DNA of 64,000 bases, taken from positions 29,031,101-29,095,100 of the forward strand of contig CM033396.1 of the NCBI GenBank assembly GCA_019426215.1. The letters are read 5' to 3'. Source of the DNA: Buddleja alternifolia. Lineage: Eukaryota > Streptophyta > Magnoliopsida > Lamiales > Scrophulariaceae. Of this stretch, positions 42,651-53,765 are shown piece by piece. The notes under the pieces are model-generated. The model was not told the origin of the DNA. It ran no database searches and saw only the letters and a program-made list of their open reading frames with translations. The translations under genes were made by a program, and so were the position numbers. Position 1 is the stretch's first letter. Each line of letters starts with the position of its first letter.

Positions 42651-42942
42651 TTGTCCAGAAAATCTATGGTACACGAGAAGTGCTACTCCAAAGTGAACTT
42701 GTATGTCTATCTATTTCATACAAATGTGTGTGGAGTCCACATACCTTACGACACATTTGGTACGATGACTTAGCATTCCAGGAATTCTCAGTTTAGGTGG
42801 AAAGAGATTTCACCTAGAATAACATTTCTCATGTCCTTGTTTGGCTACAGCCATGGACTGAAGCCAAATTTTACTTCAATTCTTTGTTTGGTTCACTTAA
42901 ATAAAATTGCACTAAAAGAAAATTAAATATATTATTAGGATA

Positions 42943-43665
42943 ATGATATTAGCACTCCAAAAATTACTATAGGAGCTCCAACTTTAATTTTTACACTTGA
43001 ATATGACAAAATTATCCTTGGATTTTAAAGCTACACTTATGCAATTAAAAAAAAACTATAAATGTTATAGGGTTTTTTTCACTACTTTAAATCAAAGCCA
43101 ATTAATAAAATCATATCCAACAAAAATAAAACAAGTGATTAAAATGTAGAGCATCATCGACAAAACAAAGTAATAATGTCTAAAATCTGAGAATGACAAT
43201 TATTATATGAACCAAAAAGAAAAAAAATTGAATATCAACTTCAATTAATTCACTCTACTTTGCCTCCATATTAGAATCTAGTAAATCAATTTTATATTTT
43301 TGTTCAAGCAATAAATTTAGTTTCTTCAAACAATAATACATAAAAGTAACATAAATCATTGTCTTCTATTAAAATTAATTAGTGACTTTTCATACAATAT
43401 GAATTTGAATACACAAAAGATTTTAACAAAAAAAAACATGAAATTTTTTGTTCTTTAATGAGTTTTTTTTTTTTGATAAGATTCTTTAATGAGTTTTGAT
43501 GAATAATTTTATGCTTACATATAATTATATATTTTACGATTTTAAAGATTAAAAAATAGTGTTCTGCATTATTATTTTATTTAGAAATGGGTATTCTTGT
43601 CAATTTTCTAGAGATTATAATATAAGTGGAGCTCAAGTAATAATTTTTGGAGCTCCAATATCATT
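42943..43665. mobile_element. MITE with about 45-bp inverted ends
   Basis: The left end reads ATGATATTAGCACTCC then AAAAATTACTATAGGAGCTC. The right end, inverted, reads ATGATATTGGAGCTCC then AAAAATTATTACTTGAGCTC. The interior is AT-rich and non-coding. A decayed relative lies at about 6179-7055. Confidence 0.65.
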
Positions 43666-43723
43666 CCCCGTATTATTATTGTCATAACCTTATTTACACT
43701 ACACATTTACATAGATATATTTG

Positions 43724-44160
43724 AGGAAAAATTGCACTTTTGGTCCTATATGTTTGGCCTTTTTCAATTTTGGTCCCATTTGTTATTGGATTCTCACATT
43801 ATGTCCTGTAACTTATAAAAATTCTCATATTTGGTCCCAACCGAATTTTTCATCCAAAATTTAACGGTCAACTTCGTTAGTCAACATTTTGTCTAGTTTT
43901 TTAGAGGAGAATTTGTGTGCGAATGCATTCACACACGGATTATATTCAATATCACATGTCATTCACACACAAAAACTCCCCAAAAAAATTGGTCAAAATG
44001 TTGATTGACAGAGTTGACCATTAAATTTTGGATGAAAAATTCAGTTAGGACAAATTGTGAAAAGTTTTAAAAGTTACGGGACACAATATGAGAATATCGT
44101 AATGAATTGGACCAAAATTGAAAACTGTCAAATATATGGGACCAAAAATGTGATTTATCC
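43724..44160. mobile_element. Foldback element, near-complete hairpin
   Basis: The two halves (about 43724-43935 and 43945-44160) are inverted copies: GCACTTTTGGTCC with GGACCAAAAATGTG at the ends, and CATCCAAAATTTAACGGTCA with TGACCATTAAATTTTGGATG inside. A transcript would fold into a hairpin of about 200 bp. There is no coding. A second, truncated copy is at 47233-47608. Confidence 0.8.
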
Positions 44161-44315
44161 TATATGTAAATATAAAAAATATGGATAAAACGTAATAACA
44201 TAATTATTATATTAATTTTGATTTAAGCACACATAAATAAATAAATAAATCTAATATTTTGTTATTCATTGCTACATATGCATAACAATATATAAAAGAT
44301 TATTAATAATATAAT

Positions 44316-44347
<32 letters not shown>

Positions 44348-44708
44348 TTAAATTTACATATAATATTCATAGTTATATTGTGTTAATACAGACTCTCACA
44401 TGCATACATATACATATGTATATACATACTTGTATAATTTATTTGTATACTTGTCTCATATACATACATAACATTTAATATATATATGCATACTTATATA
44501 TATTGAATTGTATACACATTAAGCACATAATGTATTATGTATAGATATGTATTAGCACATAATTTATTATGTGTATTATAAATACAATACACATTTATAT
44601 ATATGTACAATAATATACAAATTAATTATTTAAAAGTGTATATATAGTGTATCTATACATGTACATATACATATGAAATATAGAAATATATATATAAATA
44701 TTTATACT

Positions 44709-44739
<31 letters not shown>

Positions 44740-44800
44740 TCTAGGAAACTAATATACTTAGTTATCTATAAAAAGTAAAACACGTTATAGATATTTATAT
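44161..44800. repeat. AT-rich block with TA/CA microsatellites
   Basis: Dominated by TATA/CATA/ATGTAT steps. It includes an alternating (AC)n(AT)n tract at about 44315-44347 and (TA)n(TG)n at about 44709-44740. No gene. Confidence 0.8.
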
Positions 44801-44853
44801 CCATTTGGTATCAAACCTATAATGTTGTTTGCTTCAAATGGATCAGCCCATGA

Positions 44854-44944
44854 AATCTACTATCACCCATAAATTATCATCCAAGTGATAGTAGATTCCG
44901 CCTGGGGTGTGGAATCTACTATCACCCATAAATTATCATCCAAG
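44854..44944. repeat. 32-bp direct repeat with inverted piece
   Basis: AATCTACTATCACCCATAAA and the following 12 bases occur at 44854-44885 and again at 44913-44944. Between them, GTGATAGTAGATTCC (44885-44899) is the exact inverse of 44911-44925, so the region can form a small hairpin. Confidence 0.8.
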
Positions 44945-45849
44945 CCTGGTACTTGAAATTACTAATTTACCCCTCAATAATTGCTGAAAATATCTATCCA
45001 CCAAGTTTGAACACCTTTCTTACACAATTCTCTCTCACCCACCGCAAAGAACTTTTAGTTCCTTCTTGCACGCCTCTTCATCACTCTCAAGTTCTCTCTG
45101 ATTTTCGCATTGATGTTACCATGTATTTCGTATAAACTGAAACCCTACTCAATCTACAGTGATTTCGTTAGATTATGGTTTAAATCTTTTGCTTAATATA
45201 GTATATTAGTATCATAGTATGTATCATGGTTCACTGGCACGTTTATTTCACGGCCGGAAAGGGAACGCTACCTTTCGTCACGAAGTTCCGGGTTAGAACG
45301 CCATTGGTCATAAATCGGAGTCAACTCGGCGGAGAAATCGGCCGATCCGCTAATTTCTCGTTGTTTTGGGGGTTGACATGGATCTGTGTTGGTGGTGTTG
45401 GTTGCCTAGGAATAATTGCAAGCGGCTATGGTGTTGGTGGTGTTGGTTACCCTAGAGTCAGTCGTTCATGTTCCTATAGGCCTATCTTTCAAGAGTCCTT
45501 TTGAACACAGCTCTTACTCAAGGGTTTGGTGACAGGGGTCTGCTACATTTCAATCGAGTCAATTCATTCCACTCGAACGTCACCTCTGATAAATGATCTC
45601 TCAGATCGGTCATTTCTCCAATATGTATGTGTAGATAGCAAGTGGGACCTTCACTCTTTATTGAAGAGCTTGAACACCATTGACAATCATAGTATACTTA
45701 TACTTGATTCTTCAGTGGATAGAACCTCATCTTTACCACCAGATAGGTTCGCATATCTAAACATCTTTCTCGCTGCATACTTATCGGCAATTCATCTAAT
45801 GGCAGAGCCAGCCTTGTCTTTTTCCGAGAGAAATTCTCTGCTCTTGCTC
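44945..45849. other. No recognised gene
   Basis: It contains moderately long plus-strand open frames (45226-45504, 45526-45864) with no motif I know. The first includes a repeated VGGVG phrase from a GTGTTGGTGGTGTTGGTT duplication. Composition is more GC-balanced than its surroundings. It could be a gene fragment carried by a transposon, but nothing confirms it. Confidence 0.35.
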
Positions 45850-46330
45850 TTCCACTTAGCATAAAACAAATCCTTTGTCATATTTTAAGTCCATCAACTT
45901 AACACTAGTGATTCTAGTATCAATTCTCCTATGTTGCTCACCAAGAAACAACAACACCAATCTAATCCATCTTAGATCATCTTTGGGTTGACTCATTACA
46001 TCAGATGTATTGGTCAAAATCAATTTTACTCATAGAATTCCATGCACCCATTGGTGGCAAGGAGAATCCCCTTGTGATTCTTCCATATTGAACCTCATCA
46101 CTATCTCATCTATGTACTGAGACTGAGAGGATTTCAACAACCTAATAGCCTATCTTGATATACTATTATATCGTGCAATTAGGATGTGTTTCTCAAATCT
46201 ATTGGAAAATTGAGCTGATGACTCCATCTATGTTGTTAGATAGCATATCTACGTTATTTATATAGCATTGTCAACATAAAGTACTAGTAAGCCAGTTGTA
46301 CTCCCATTAACCTTGTGTTAGCTCCCACTA
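45850..46330 (-). pseudogene. Copia-E reverse-transcriptase scrap
   Basis: Minus-strand readings with several stops still show LVLYVDNAI (RT active-site region, normally YVDDIL) near 46270-46310 and SQSQYIDEIVMRFNMEES near 46080-46130, matching the copia order (active site, then 'sQ..Yi..il..F.M..s'). No LTR can be tied to it. Confidence 0.55.
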
Positions 46331-46867
46331 TTTTTCAAGACCTTTTGACTTTTGTTATATCCCCAATGTCTTTGTCAAGACCATAGGGTTTGGAACTTGT
46401 GTTATGGGTTTAATATTTATATTCTTTAACTGTCAGTGGCGTTTGTGTTTATTGAGTTTCCAGGTTCCATTACTATCCTAGTTCTTTCATAAAAGAGCTT
46501 CTTCACTTTGAAGATAGGATCTTGTGAAAATTGATTCAAGGTGTAATGGACATTAGCTTTGTTCGTAGACTATGTGGTTTGAAGTGTTCTACCTCAGAGA
46601 CGAATTGTTCTATCTTGGGACATTATTGCACGAGTCCATACCACCTATAGCAAGGAAACACTATGTTACGGACAAAGGGTTGACCCTTGTCTCGATTCAA
46701 TCTTTTACGATTTTTTCAGAAGTGGATTCCAGTGAAACTTCCAGTTCTATTTCTAGTTTGGCTTCCAGTTCGAATTTTAGTGCATCTTCCAATAGCAGAT
46801 TCAAGAGCTTCTAGTACAATTATCCAAAAATTCTGAGCAAATTAAGATAACAGTCTGGAGCTTCCAA

Positions 46868-47213
46868 TTCAACAGTCTGGAACTTCCCGGTTCAATCATA
46901 TTTTCTAGAAGACAATTGCAGATACCAACATGTTCCATCCATGTAGAAACGGATATCCACTTATTATTGGAATGTGATTTGGCTCAACTAGTTTGGTTCC
47001 TTGAGGAATTACCTTGTAGTATAATTCCGAGATGGCAATGTATGGTGGAAGAATGGGTGAGGAAGGCTTAAAATAAATTGGATAAGGGTGGATACCAACC
47101 TTTTGTTATTCTTACTTTAATGATTTGGTTAGCTCGAAACAATCTCGTGTTGGATAAAATGCTACTGAATCCTTACAACTTAGTGAAATAGGGGCGAGCT
47201 TTTCTTGTGGCAT
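46868..47213 (+). pseudogene. LINE (non-LTR retrotransposon) C-terminal fragment
   Basis: One plus-strand frame with a single internal stop (TAA near 47069) reads VETDIHLLLECDLAQLVW, like the zinc-binding 'ET..H.L..C..A..VW' segment after RT in plant LINEs (zf-RVT type), then about 60 residues later IWLARNNLVLDK, like the following 'iW..RN..vF' motif. RT and endonuclease are absent, consistent with a piece of a 5'-truncated LINE. Confidence 0.7.
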
Positions 47214-47232
47214 TTAAACAGGCACAATTCAT

Positions 47233-47608
47233 CGGGAAAAATCTCATTTTTCGTTCCGTAAATGTGTCCCATTACACTTTCAATCCCGATCTTTATATAC
47301 ATTTCACATTGCGTCCCATAACTCATCAAATGTCTCATTTTTTGTCTGAACCGAATATTTCATCCAAAATTTAAGAGTCAACTCCGTTAGTCAACATTTT
47401 GACCCTTTTTTTAGAGAATTCATGCATGAATGCACTCATACGTGAATTATATTCAATATCATGATATTTTCGTTCAATATCACGTGCCACTCTTGCGTGC
47501 ATAAAATCTTCCGAAAAAGTTGGTCAAAAAGTTGACTGACTGAGTTGACCATTAAGTTTTGAACAAAAAATTCGGTTGTGACTTAATGTGAGATATTTAG
47601 AAAGTTAT
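47233..47608. mobile_element. Second foldback copy, cut by Copia-F
   Basis: It shares CATCCAAAATTTAAGAGTCA, TCAACTCCGTTAGTCAACAT and the inverted GACTGAGTTGACC with the element at 43724-44160. The right arm stops at 47608, where the Copia-F LTR begins, so Copia-F inserted near its end. Confidence 0.65.
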
Positions 47609-47756
47609 TGTTAGATTATATAAAACCCCGTAGGTTGCTTTGTATTATTCTTGAAGTATATATAAGTACAATAGTCTTGGCAAACAAGAAACCCTAATCT
47701 ATATACATAGAAAGAGATAAATATACATGGAAAGATATGATACACTATATTTAACA
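47609..47756 (-). repeat. 3' LTR of Copia-F (148 bp)
   Basis: It starts TGTTAGATTATATAAAAC and ends ATATTTAACA, followed by a polypurine tract (minus strand GACTGCGGGGGAG, 47757-47769). An unusually small LTR. Flanking bases are GTTAT on the left; the partner LTR is absent. Confidence 0.75.
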
Positions 47757-47769
47757 CTCCCCCGCAGTC

Positions 47770-48829
47770 GAAACGGGAGGCTCTCATATGTTGAGACTGG
47801 ATCTTTTCAGAGAAGTCTTCTCCCTATAGGAAGGGTTAACCCAGTTTATTACCAACTCAATCGGACAGATAGTACTCTCCTCAGTTTCTAACAGGTGCTT
47901 CTGGAGGGGGTTTCATTCTTTCTCGGTTGTGTTCAACCCTCACGCCCGCCCATTTCTGGGTGCTACGTTAGGCCACTCCGGTATCTCCTCTTACCCTCGC
48001 CTGTCTTCCACATGAGAGGATTTCCTTTTCCTCTAGACTTTCACAAGGTAGTAGCCGCCTTATCGTAGCCTCTACTTCTCCTAAGTAAGGGCAGAATCTT
48101 TTCATTCTTATTTTTCTATAACTTTACGATCTTCCCGGGAATATGCCCACACAGGAGTTCTCCTAAAGATAAAGTATTGGTGTTTTTTACTATTTATGTA
48201 ATTACTTGTTGGTTATATGTGAATAAATAAAGGAAGAAAATTCGGTAAAAAAGAGAGGAACAACTGGGGGCTAAGGAGAGCGAAGCAGCTCCTAGTTGAA
48301 AGAGGTGGCGAGGAGACCTGAAGGGTCGACATCCCCACCATCTTGCTTGTTTGTTCTTCCTTTATCTGACAATCCAAGCCCTACTATTTCGATCTAAGGC
48401 AGGTCTGAAAAAAAGTATTCCTGTAAATCTGTAGTTTATAGTCCTTTGAGTGTCTTACTAGTAGGGGCATCTTTCAAGGAGGCTTAAAGGGTCTTATTTT
48501 TCTTTTCTTATCTAGAAGGAGTTCCTGAGTTCTTGTTGTTTATGAGTTATTGTAAGGAGCTACTGGCCCGACCATTCCTGAATCATATGAGGGAATGGGG
48601 TAAGGGTCGTACTATACGAGCTAATACCAACAATTAATACCAGAACAACTCCTGAGTTAATGAGTTATGTAGCTACTGAGCTTGAGCTGGTATGCTATGA
48701 ATTATGAGTTTAGAGCACTGAGTTGACTTCTAAAATAAGTATCTTTTTGTATTCTTAATAGTCCCCTACTTGAGGTCTTGTTTAAGAGGCCTTAAAAGGT
48801 CTTTTCTTAGCATGGTTTAATGCCACTTC
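47770..48829. other. Odd GC-balanced insert between Copia-F pol and LTR
   Basis: About 1 kb of mixed-composition, non-coding sequence separates the pol end from the polypurine tract, where copia elements normally have a few dozen bases. Phrases such as GGCTAAGGAGAGCGAAGCAG (48271) and the GC-balanced, purine-clustered style remind me of plant mitochondrial DNA. This is an impression, not an alignment. The likely mitochondria-like part is about 47800-48720. Confidence 0.3.
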
Positions 48830-51800
48830 CTATAGCTCCGAAACACTTGAAAATAATGGAAGTCCTTTAGTAAAAATATCTGCAAATTGGTGAGACGACG
48901 GAACATGTAGCACACGGACTTCACCCATGGAAACACATTCACGCACAAAATGAATATCTATTTCAATATGTTTGGTTCTTTGGTGCTGTACAGGATTAGA
49001 AGACATAAAAATTGAACTGATGTTATCACAATACACGATAGTGGCACGTGGGAGAGGACAACATAACTCGAGTAAAAGATTTCTGAGCCAAGAAGTTTTA
49101 GCAACAGCATTGGCAACACCACGATACTCAGCTTCAGCACTAGACCGAGAAACAACATGTTGTCGCTTTAACGACCAAGAAATGAGATTATCGCCTAAGA
49201 AAACACAGTAGCCAGACGTGGAATGACGCGTGTCAGGGCAACAAGCCCAGTCGGCGTCAGAGTATGCAATGAGACTAGATGAGGAAGAAGGGCGAATATG
49301 GAGAGAGTGCGAGAGTGTGCCTTTGATGTAACGAAGAATACGTTTGAGAGCATTAAAATGTGGAATTCGGGGATCATGCATGAAAAGACAGACTTGTTGA
49401 ACAGCGTAGGTAATGTCAGGACGAGTGATAGTGAGATACTATAAGGCGCCCGTAAGACTACGATATAAGGTGGCATCGGGAACAGGTAGACCAGAAGAAG
49501 GAGGCTTAGAGTTTGTGTCAACAGGAGTAGCACAAGGGTTACAGGAAGACACAGATACATGATCGAGAATTTCAGTAGCAAATTTTGATTGAGAGAGATG
49601 GAGACCGGAGATGGAACAAGAGACAGAAATGCCAAGAAAATAATGAAGAGAGCCAAGATCGGTCATGGAAAACTCCGAGGAAAGAAGTTGAGTGAGATGA
49701 GATCGTAACGAGGTAGAAGAGGCAGTTAAGATAATATCATCGACATAGAGAAGCAGATAGGCAGTGTGAGTAGATTGGTGAAGAATAAAGCGCGAAGTAT
49801 CCGCTTTACTGCTGACAAAACCGATGGAAGAGATATAAGATGCAAAGTGATGGTACCAAGCGCGAGGAGCTTGCTTAAGCCCATATAGAGCTTTCTTGAG
49901 ATGAAAAACGTGATGAGGTCGAGAGGGGTCGGTGTAACCGGGCGGCTATTTCATAAAGACGACCTCGAAAAGATTACCGTGAAGAAATGAATTTTTAACA
50001 TCCAATTGATGGATAGGCCAGGAACGAGAGACGGCAAGACTTAAAACAGTGCGGATGGTGGTGGGTTTGACTATGGGACTGAAAGTTTCATCATAGTCAA
50101 GACCAGGTTGTTGTGAGAAACCTTGAGCAACGAGATGAACTTTATAGCGTTCAAGAGAGCCGTCAGATCAAAACTTACGAAAAATGCATTTGGACCCGAC
50201 GAGATTAACATTAGAAGGACAAGGAACGAGATCCCAAGTGCCATTGGAGTGGAGAGCCAAGAGTTCGACGTCCCTGGCATCTTGCCAAGAGGGATTTTGA
50301 AGTGCCTGAATATAAGAGCGGGGAATAGGAGCGATAGAGGTGGAAGCAGAGAGATTAAGAATTTGATGAGGACAAATAATACCAGATTTGGAGCGAGTGA
50401 TCATGGAGTGACCATTGGGGGCGGGTGGAGGAGAATCGGGCAGAGGAGGGGGTGGTGGTTCGTTGGATATGGTCGGTGTATCATGAAGAAGGGTACGTTG
50501 AAGCTGAAGAGGTGGGTCATCATCGTCATCAGGTATGAGAAAGTCATATTCCGAAGATGGCGCAGAGTGATGGAAGGAGGAGTAGGGAAAAACCGATTCA
50601 TAGAAGACGACGTGACGAGATAGAATAATTTTGTTGGAGGCAAGGTCGAGATAGCAGTAACCACGATGATTCGCCGGATATTCGAGAAATATGCAAGCAA
50701 AGGAATGCGGAGCAAGTTTATGAGGTGAAGTGGAAGATAGATTCGGGTAGCAGAGACACCCAAAAACACGAAGATGAGAGTAAGAGGGAAAAGTGTTAAA
50801 TAGAATTTCGAATGGGGTACGAAAAGAGGGTTATGGTGGGTAGAAGATTAAGAAGATGACATGCCATGTGCAAAGCTTCTACCCAAAAAGAGGCGGGAAG
50901 TTGTGCTTGAAAAAGTTGAGTGCGAATAATATTATTTATAGAGCGAAGGGTACGTTCGGCTTTACCATTTTGTTGAGAAGTGTGAGGACATGAAAAGCGA
51001 AATTGAACACCATTAGTTTGAATTTTTTTTTTGAAAAGTGGCATTGTCAAATTCCCGGCCATGATCACACTGAAAGGCCTTAATGGTTATATTAAATTGA
51101 GTTTTGACATAATTATGAAAAGTTGTAAAAACATTAAAAACATCAGATTTAGCACGAAGAGGAAAAACCCATAACAAAATGTGAAAAATCATCCAAAAAA
51201 TAATATGGTAACGAAAACCATTAGTACTTAAAACAGGAGATGTTCACAAATCAGAGTGAATAAGCTCAAAAATAGACGAAGTACGAGAATTAGAAGAACT
51301 AAAAGGAAGCCTACGATGCTTTCCTAACTGACAAGCGTGACATAAAGACAAATTACTAGGTTGACAATTAATGAAATTTCGAGAAGACAAAAACTTAAAA
51401 ACAGAATCACCAGGGTGACCGAGACGTCGATGCCATATGTGAGGAGAGGTGACGGCGAGGTTGACGGCGTGGGAGGAGAGGTTGAGATCGGATGGAATGA
51501 CTGGGTAGAGATCACCTTGACTTTCACTGCGAAAAAGACTAGTGCCCGTTTGCAGATCCTTCACAGAAAAGCCAAACGGATCAAACTCAATAGAACAATT
51601 GTTATCACAAGTAAATTTTCTCACAGAGATAAGATTTTTAACTAACTTAGGGGAGACTAAAATATCATTAAGACGAAGAGGGGAGGAAGGAGAAGGAAAA
51701 GAGGATTGACCAATATGGGAGACAGGGAGCACAGCACCATTTCCAACCATTATATATTTAGATAATTCACAAGGTGCGAAAAAATTAAGTTTACCTGGAT

Positions 51801-52622
51801 GAGAAGTCATATGAGCACTCACCCCGGTATCCATGTACCAATTGTCATCAGGTGGTTGAACATTCATTGAAGAGAACAGTGAAGCAAGCTCGGTGGGTTG
51901 AGCGGGTGGTGCAGAGTGATTTGCATGTGTGAGCTGCCCAGGAGTTGAATGAAGGGCATAGAAGGCCTGGTGGTGATGTGGGCCTATTTGTTGGAGTGGA
52001 GGCGGCCCAAATTGAGTAGGGGTGGGGTTGGCAGATTATAGGTAAGTGGCAGCCGAGTAGATAAGTTGCGGTTGCGGGAATGGGCCGAGGAGGCCTGGTC
52101 CGCCAGAAAATGAAGAAGGCGCTAATGGGCCGCTGACTGAAGAGTGCTGGAAGTGGGCTGCTGGGCTTGAAGAGCCATAATTGGAAAAATGGGCATGTTG
52201 CTGCGAAAAAGGAGTTGTTGGACCTACATTAGGATAAGGAGAAAACTGGGCTGGCCAGTTGTTGTGGGCCAGCATGCTGATTACGAAAGTGAGCAGAATT
52301 TTGAGTAAAATTAAAATTATTTCGGGCTCCATAATTGGAGTGTCCCCCCGTACCTCCACCACGATATGAGCCACGGCTGAAATTCCAACCTCGTCCCCGT
52401 CCTCGACCTCGAAAGTTATCATTACGAGAGTTGGATTGGGAATAAAGAAGAGTGGAGGAATCGGAATTGTTTGAAGGAGCAAGTATATGGTGTTCACGGT
52501 TTTCATGGAGAAGTAGCATATTTCGGGCTTGAGAGAAGTTAGGAAAGGGGGTTTTGTTTGTAATTACATCAATAATGTTGTTGTAGGAGTCGGGGAGGTT
52601 GTTAAGAATTTGGAAATGTTGG
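48830..52622 (-). pseudogene. Copia-F gag-pol remnant
   Basis: Many frameshifts, but every domain is readable. RNase H is at 48830-49381 (YSDADWACCP, SSAEAEYRGVA, IVYCDNISS, RTKHIEIDIHFV, FADIFTKGL). RT has LLYVDDIILTA near 49720-49760 and ends near 50400. Integrase has FSCPHTSQQNGKAERTLRSI near 50935-51010. The pre-integrase zinc site is IWHRRLGHPGD then CHACQLGKHRRLPF near 51300-51440. Protease is NWYMDTGVSAHMTS near 51800-51845, with Val where Ala is usual. The gag tail has a GRGRGRGWNFSRGS RNA-binding-like stretch near 52340-52420 and ILNNLPDSYNNIIDVI near 52560-52615. No CCHC knuckle was seen. Confidence 0.8.
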
Positions 52623-52962
52623 TTTATTGAATATTACTGTACAGGAATATTACTGTAATAGGGTGCAAAATTAAAAAAAAAAACAAAATCTGAGACCCTA
52701 TTACAGCGGTTCTAGTTTGAACCGCTGTAATAGGGTTCAAAAATAAAAAAAAGTATCCCCTAATACAGCGGTTCACGCTGGAACCGCTGTAATAGGGTTC
52801 GATATTTTATTAAAATAAAAAATAAAAACCCTATTACAGCGGTTCCAGCCTGCACCGCTGTAATAGGCCTAAGCCATATTATAGCGTTGCCTATTACAGC
52901 GGTTAAAACCGCTGTAATAGGTCCAAAAAAACCGTTGTAATAGGTCTTTTCCGGTAGTAGTG
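52623..52962. mobile_element. CACTA-type element end with hairpin array
   Basis: The right end on the minus strand begins CACTACTACCGGAAAAG. Four hairpins of the form CCTATTACAGCGGTT...AACCGCTGTAATAGG lie at 52696-52735, 52758-52796, 52829-52867 and 52890-52921, plus single arms at both sides. Sub-terminal repeats like these are usual in CACTA elements. The left terminus is missing, so this is a truncated copy. Copia-G integrase resumes at 52963. Confidence 0.7.
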
Positions 52963-53765
52963 TTCGGCTACCCCATTAAGTTGTGGAGTTGCAGGAGGAG
53001 TCAATTGCAATACAATTCCATGTTCAATTAAGAACTCATCAAATTCGGCATTCATATATTTTCCACCTCGATCAGATTATAGTGTTTTGATACGTTTTTC
53101 GATTTGGTTTTCAACGAAGGCCTTGAATTCTTTAATAGATTCAGACTTATGCTTCATTAGGTATATGAGACCATACCTAGAGTGGTCGTCAGTAAATGTA
53201 ATGAAGTATTGAAAACCTCCACGAGTCATTTCCCCGAAAGGCCCGCAAATGTCAGTATGTATTAAACCAAGGACTTCATTGGCTCGTTCAAAATACCCTG
53301 TGAAGGGTGACCTAGTTATTTTGCCTTTGAGACAAGACTCGTAAGTGGGGAGTGGGTCCGACCCATATGTGCTTTTTAGCCCATTTTTCTCAAGTTCTCG
53401 AATCTTGTATTCTCCAGCATGACCTAGTCTTAAGTGCCAGATAAGTCTTTGGTTTGTCCCAGACATACCTCGTTTCTTAGTGATTGTATTTACAATACAT
53501 CTATTTTGGACATTCAAGTAATATAAACCATTTACTAAAGATGCAGAGCCAACAAACTTATTTCTAAAATAAATATTGCAAACATTGTTCAAAAATCGGA
53601 AATCATATCCAAGTCTAACTAATACGGGAATAGAACAAATGTTTTTAAGCCCATTGGGCAAAACAAGGCAATCATCCAAAACTAGTAAATGTCCAGTAGA
53701 TAAAAATAAACAAGTGGATCCTATGTGAGTAGCTGCCACACTATGTCCGCTGCCTACATGGATCA
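52963..53765 (-). pseudogene. Copia-G pre-integrase and integrase fragment
   Basis: Reading from the Sire-2 junction: HVGSGHSVAATHIGS, LVLPNGLKNICSIPVL, the HHCC site (IWHLRLGHAGEY then CLKGKITRSPF) and the integrase core start (LIHTDICGPFGEM, TDDHSRYGLIYLM). A TAA at 53074-53076 replaces the residue before SDRGGKYM, and the frame then runs PPATPQLNGVAE to the CACTA edge. The catalytic D, D and E are present, but the rest of integrase is gone. It is close to the Copia-B integrase at 28398-28963. Confidence 0.85.
53761..53765. repeat. Sire-2 target duplication, left copy (GATCA)
   Basis: GATCA just before the LTR edge TGGTGGTCCC, repeated at 62052-62056. Both lie inside Copia-G pol. Confidence 0.9.

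Larger units (their letters stand above)
47609..52622 (-). mobile_element. Copia-F, decayed copia element lacking its 5' end
   Basis: The minus-strand order is gag tail, protease, integrase, RT, RNase H, an odd 1-kb insert, polypurine tract and a 148-bp 3' LTR. Short LTR and motifs (HRRLGHPGD, YVDD) fit copia. The gag N-terminus, primer site and 5' LTR are missing; a CACTA fragment begins at about 52623. Confidence 0.8.

Noticed and set aside
45226..45864. Two plus-strand open frames of 92 and 112 codons
   Set aside because: No recognisable domain; overlap with repeat-derived flanks and no promoter or splice evidence. Reported only as an unrecognised stretch.
50123..50623. 166-codon plus-strand frame
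   Set aside because: Shadow of Copia-F RT/integrase coding on the minus strand; glycine/arginine-rich text is an artefact of the reverse frame.
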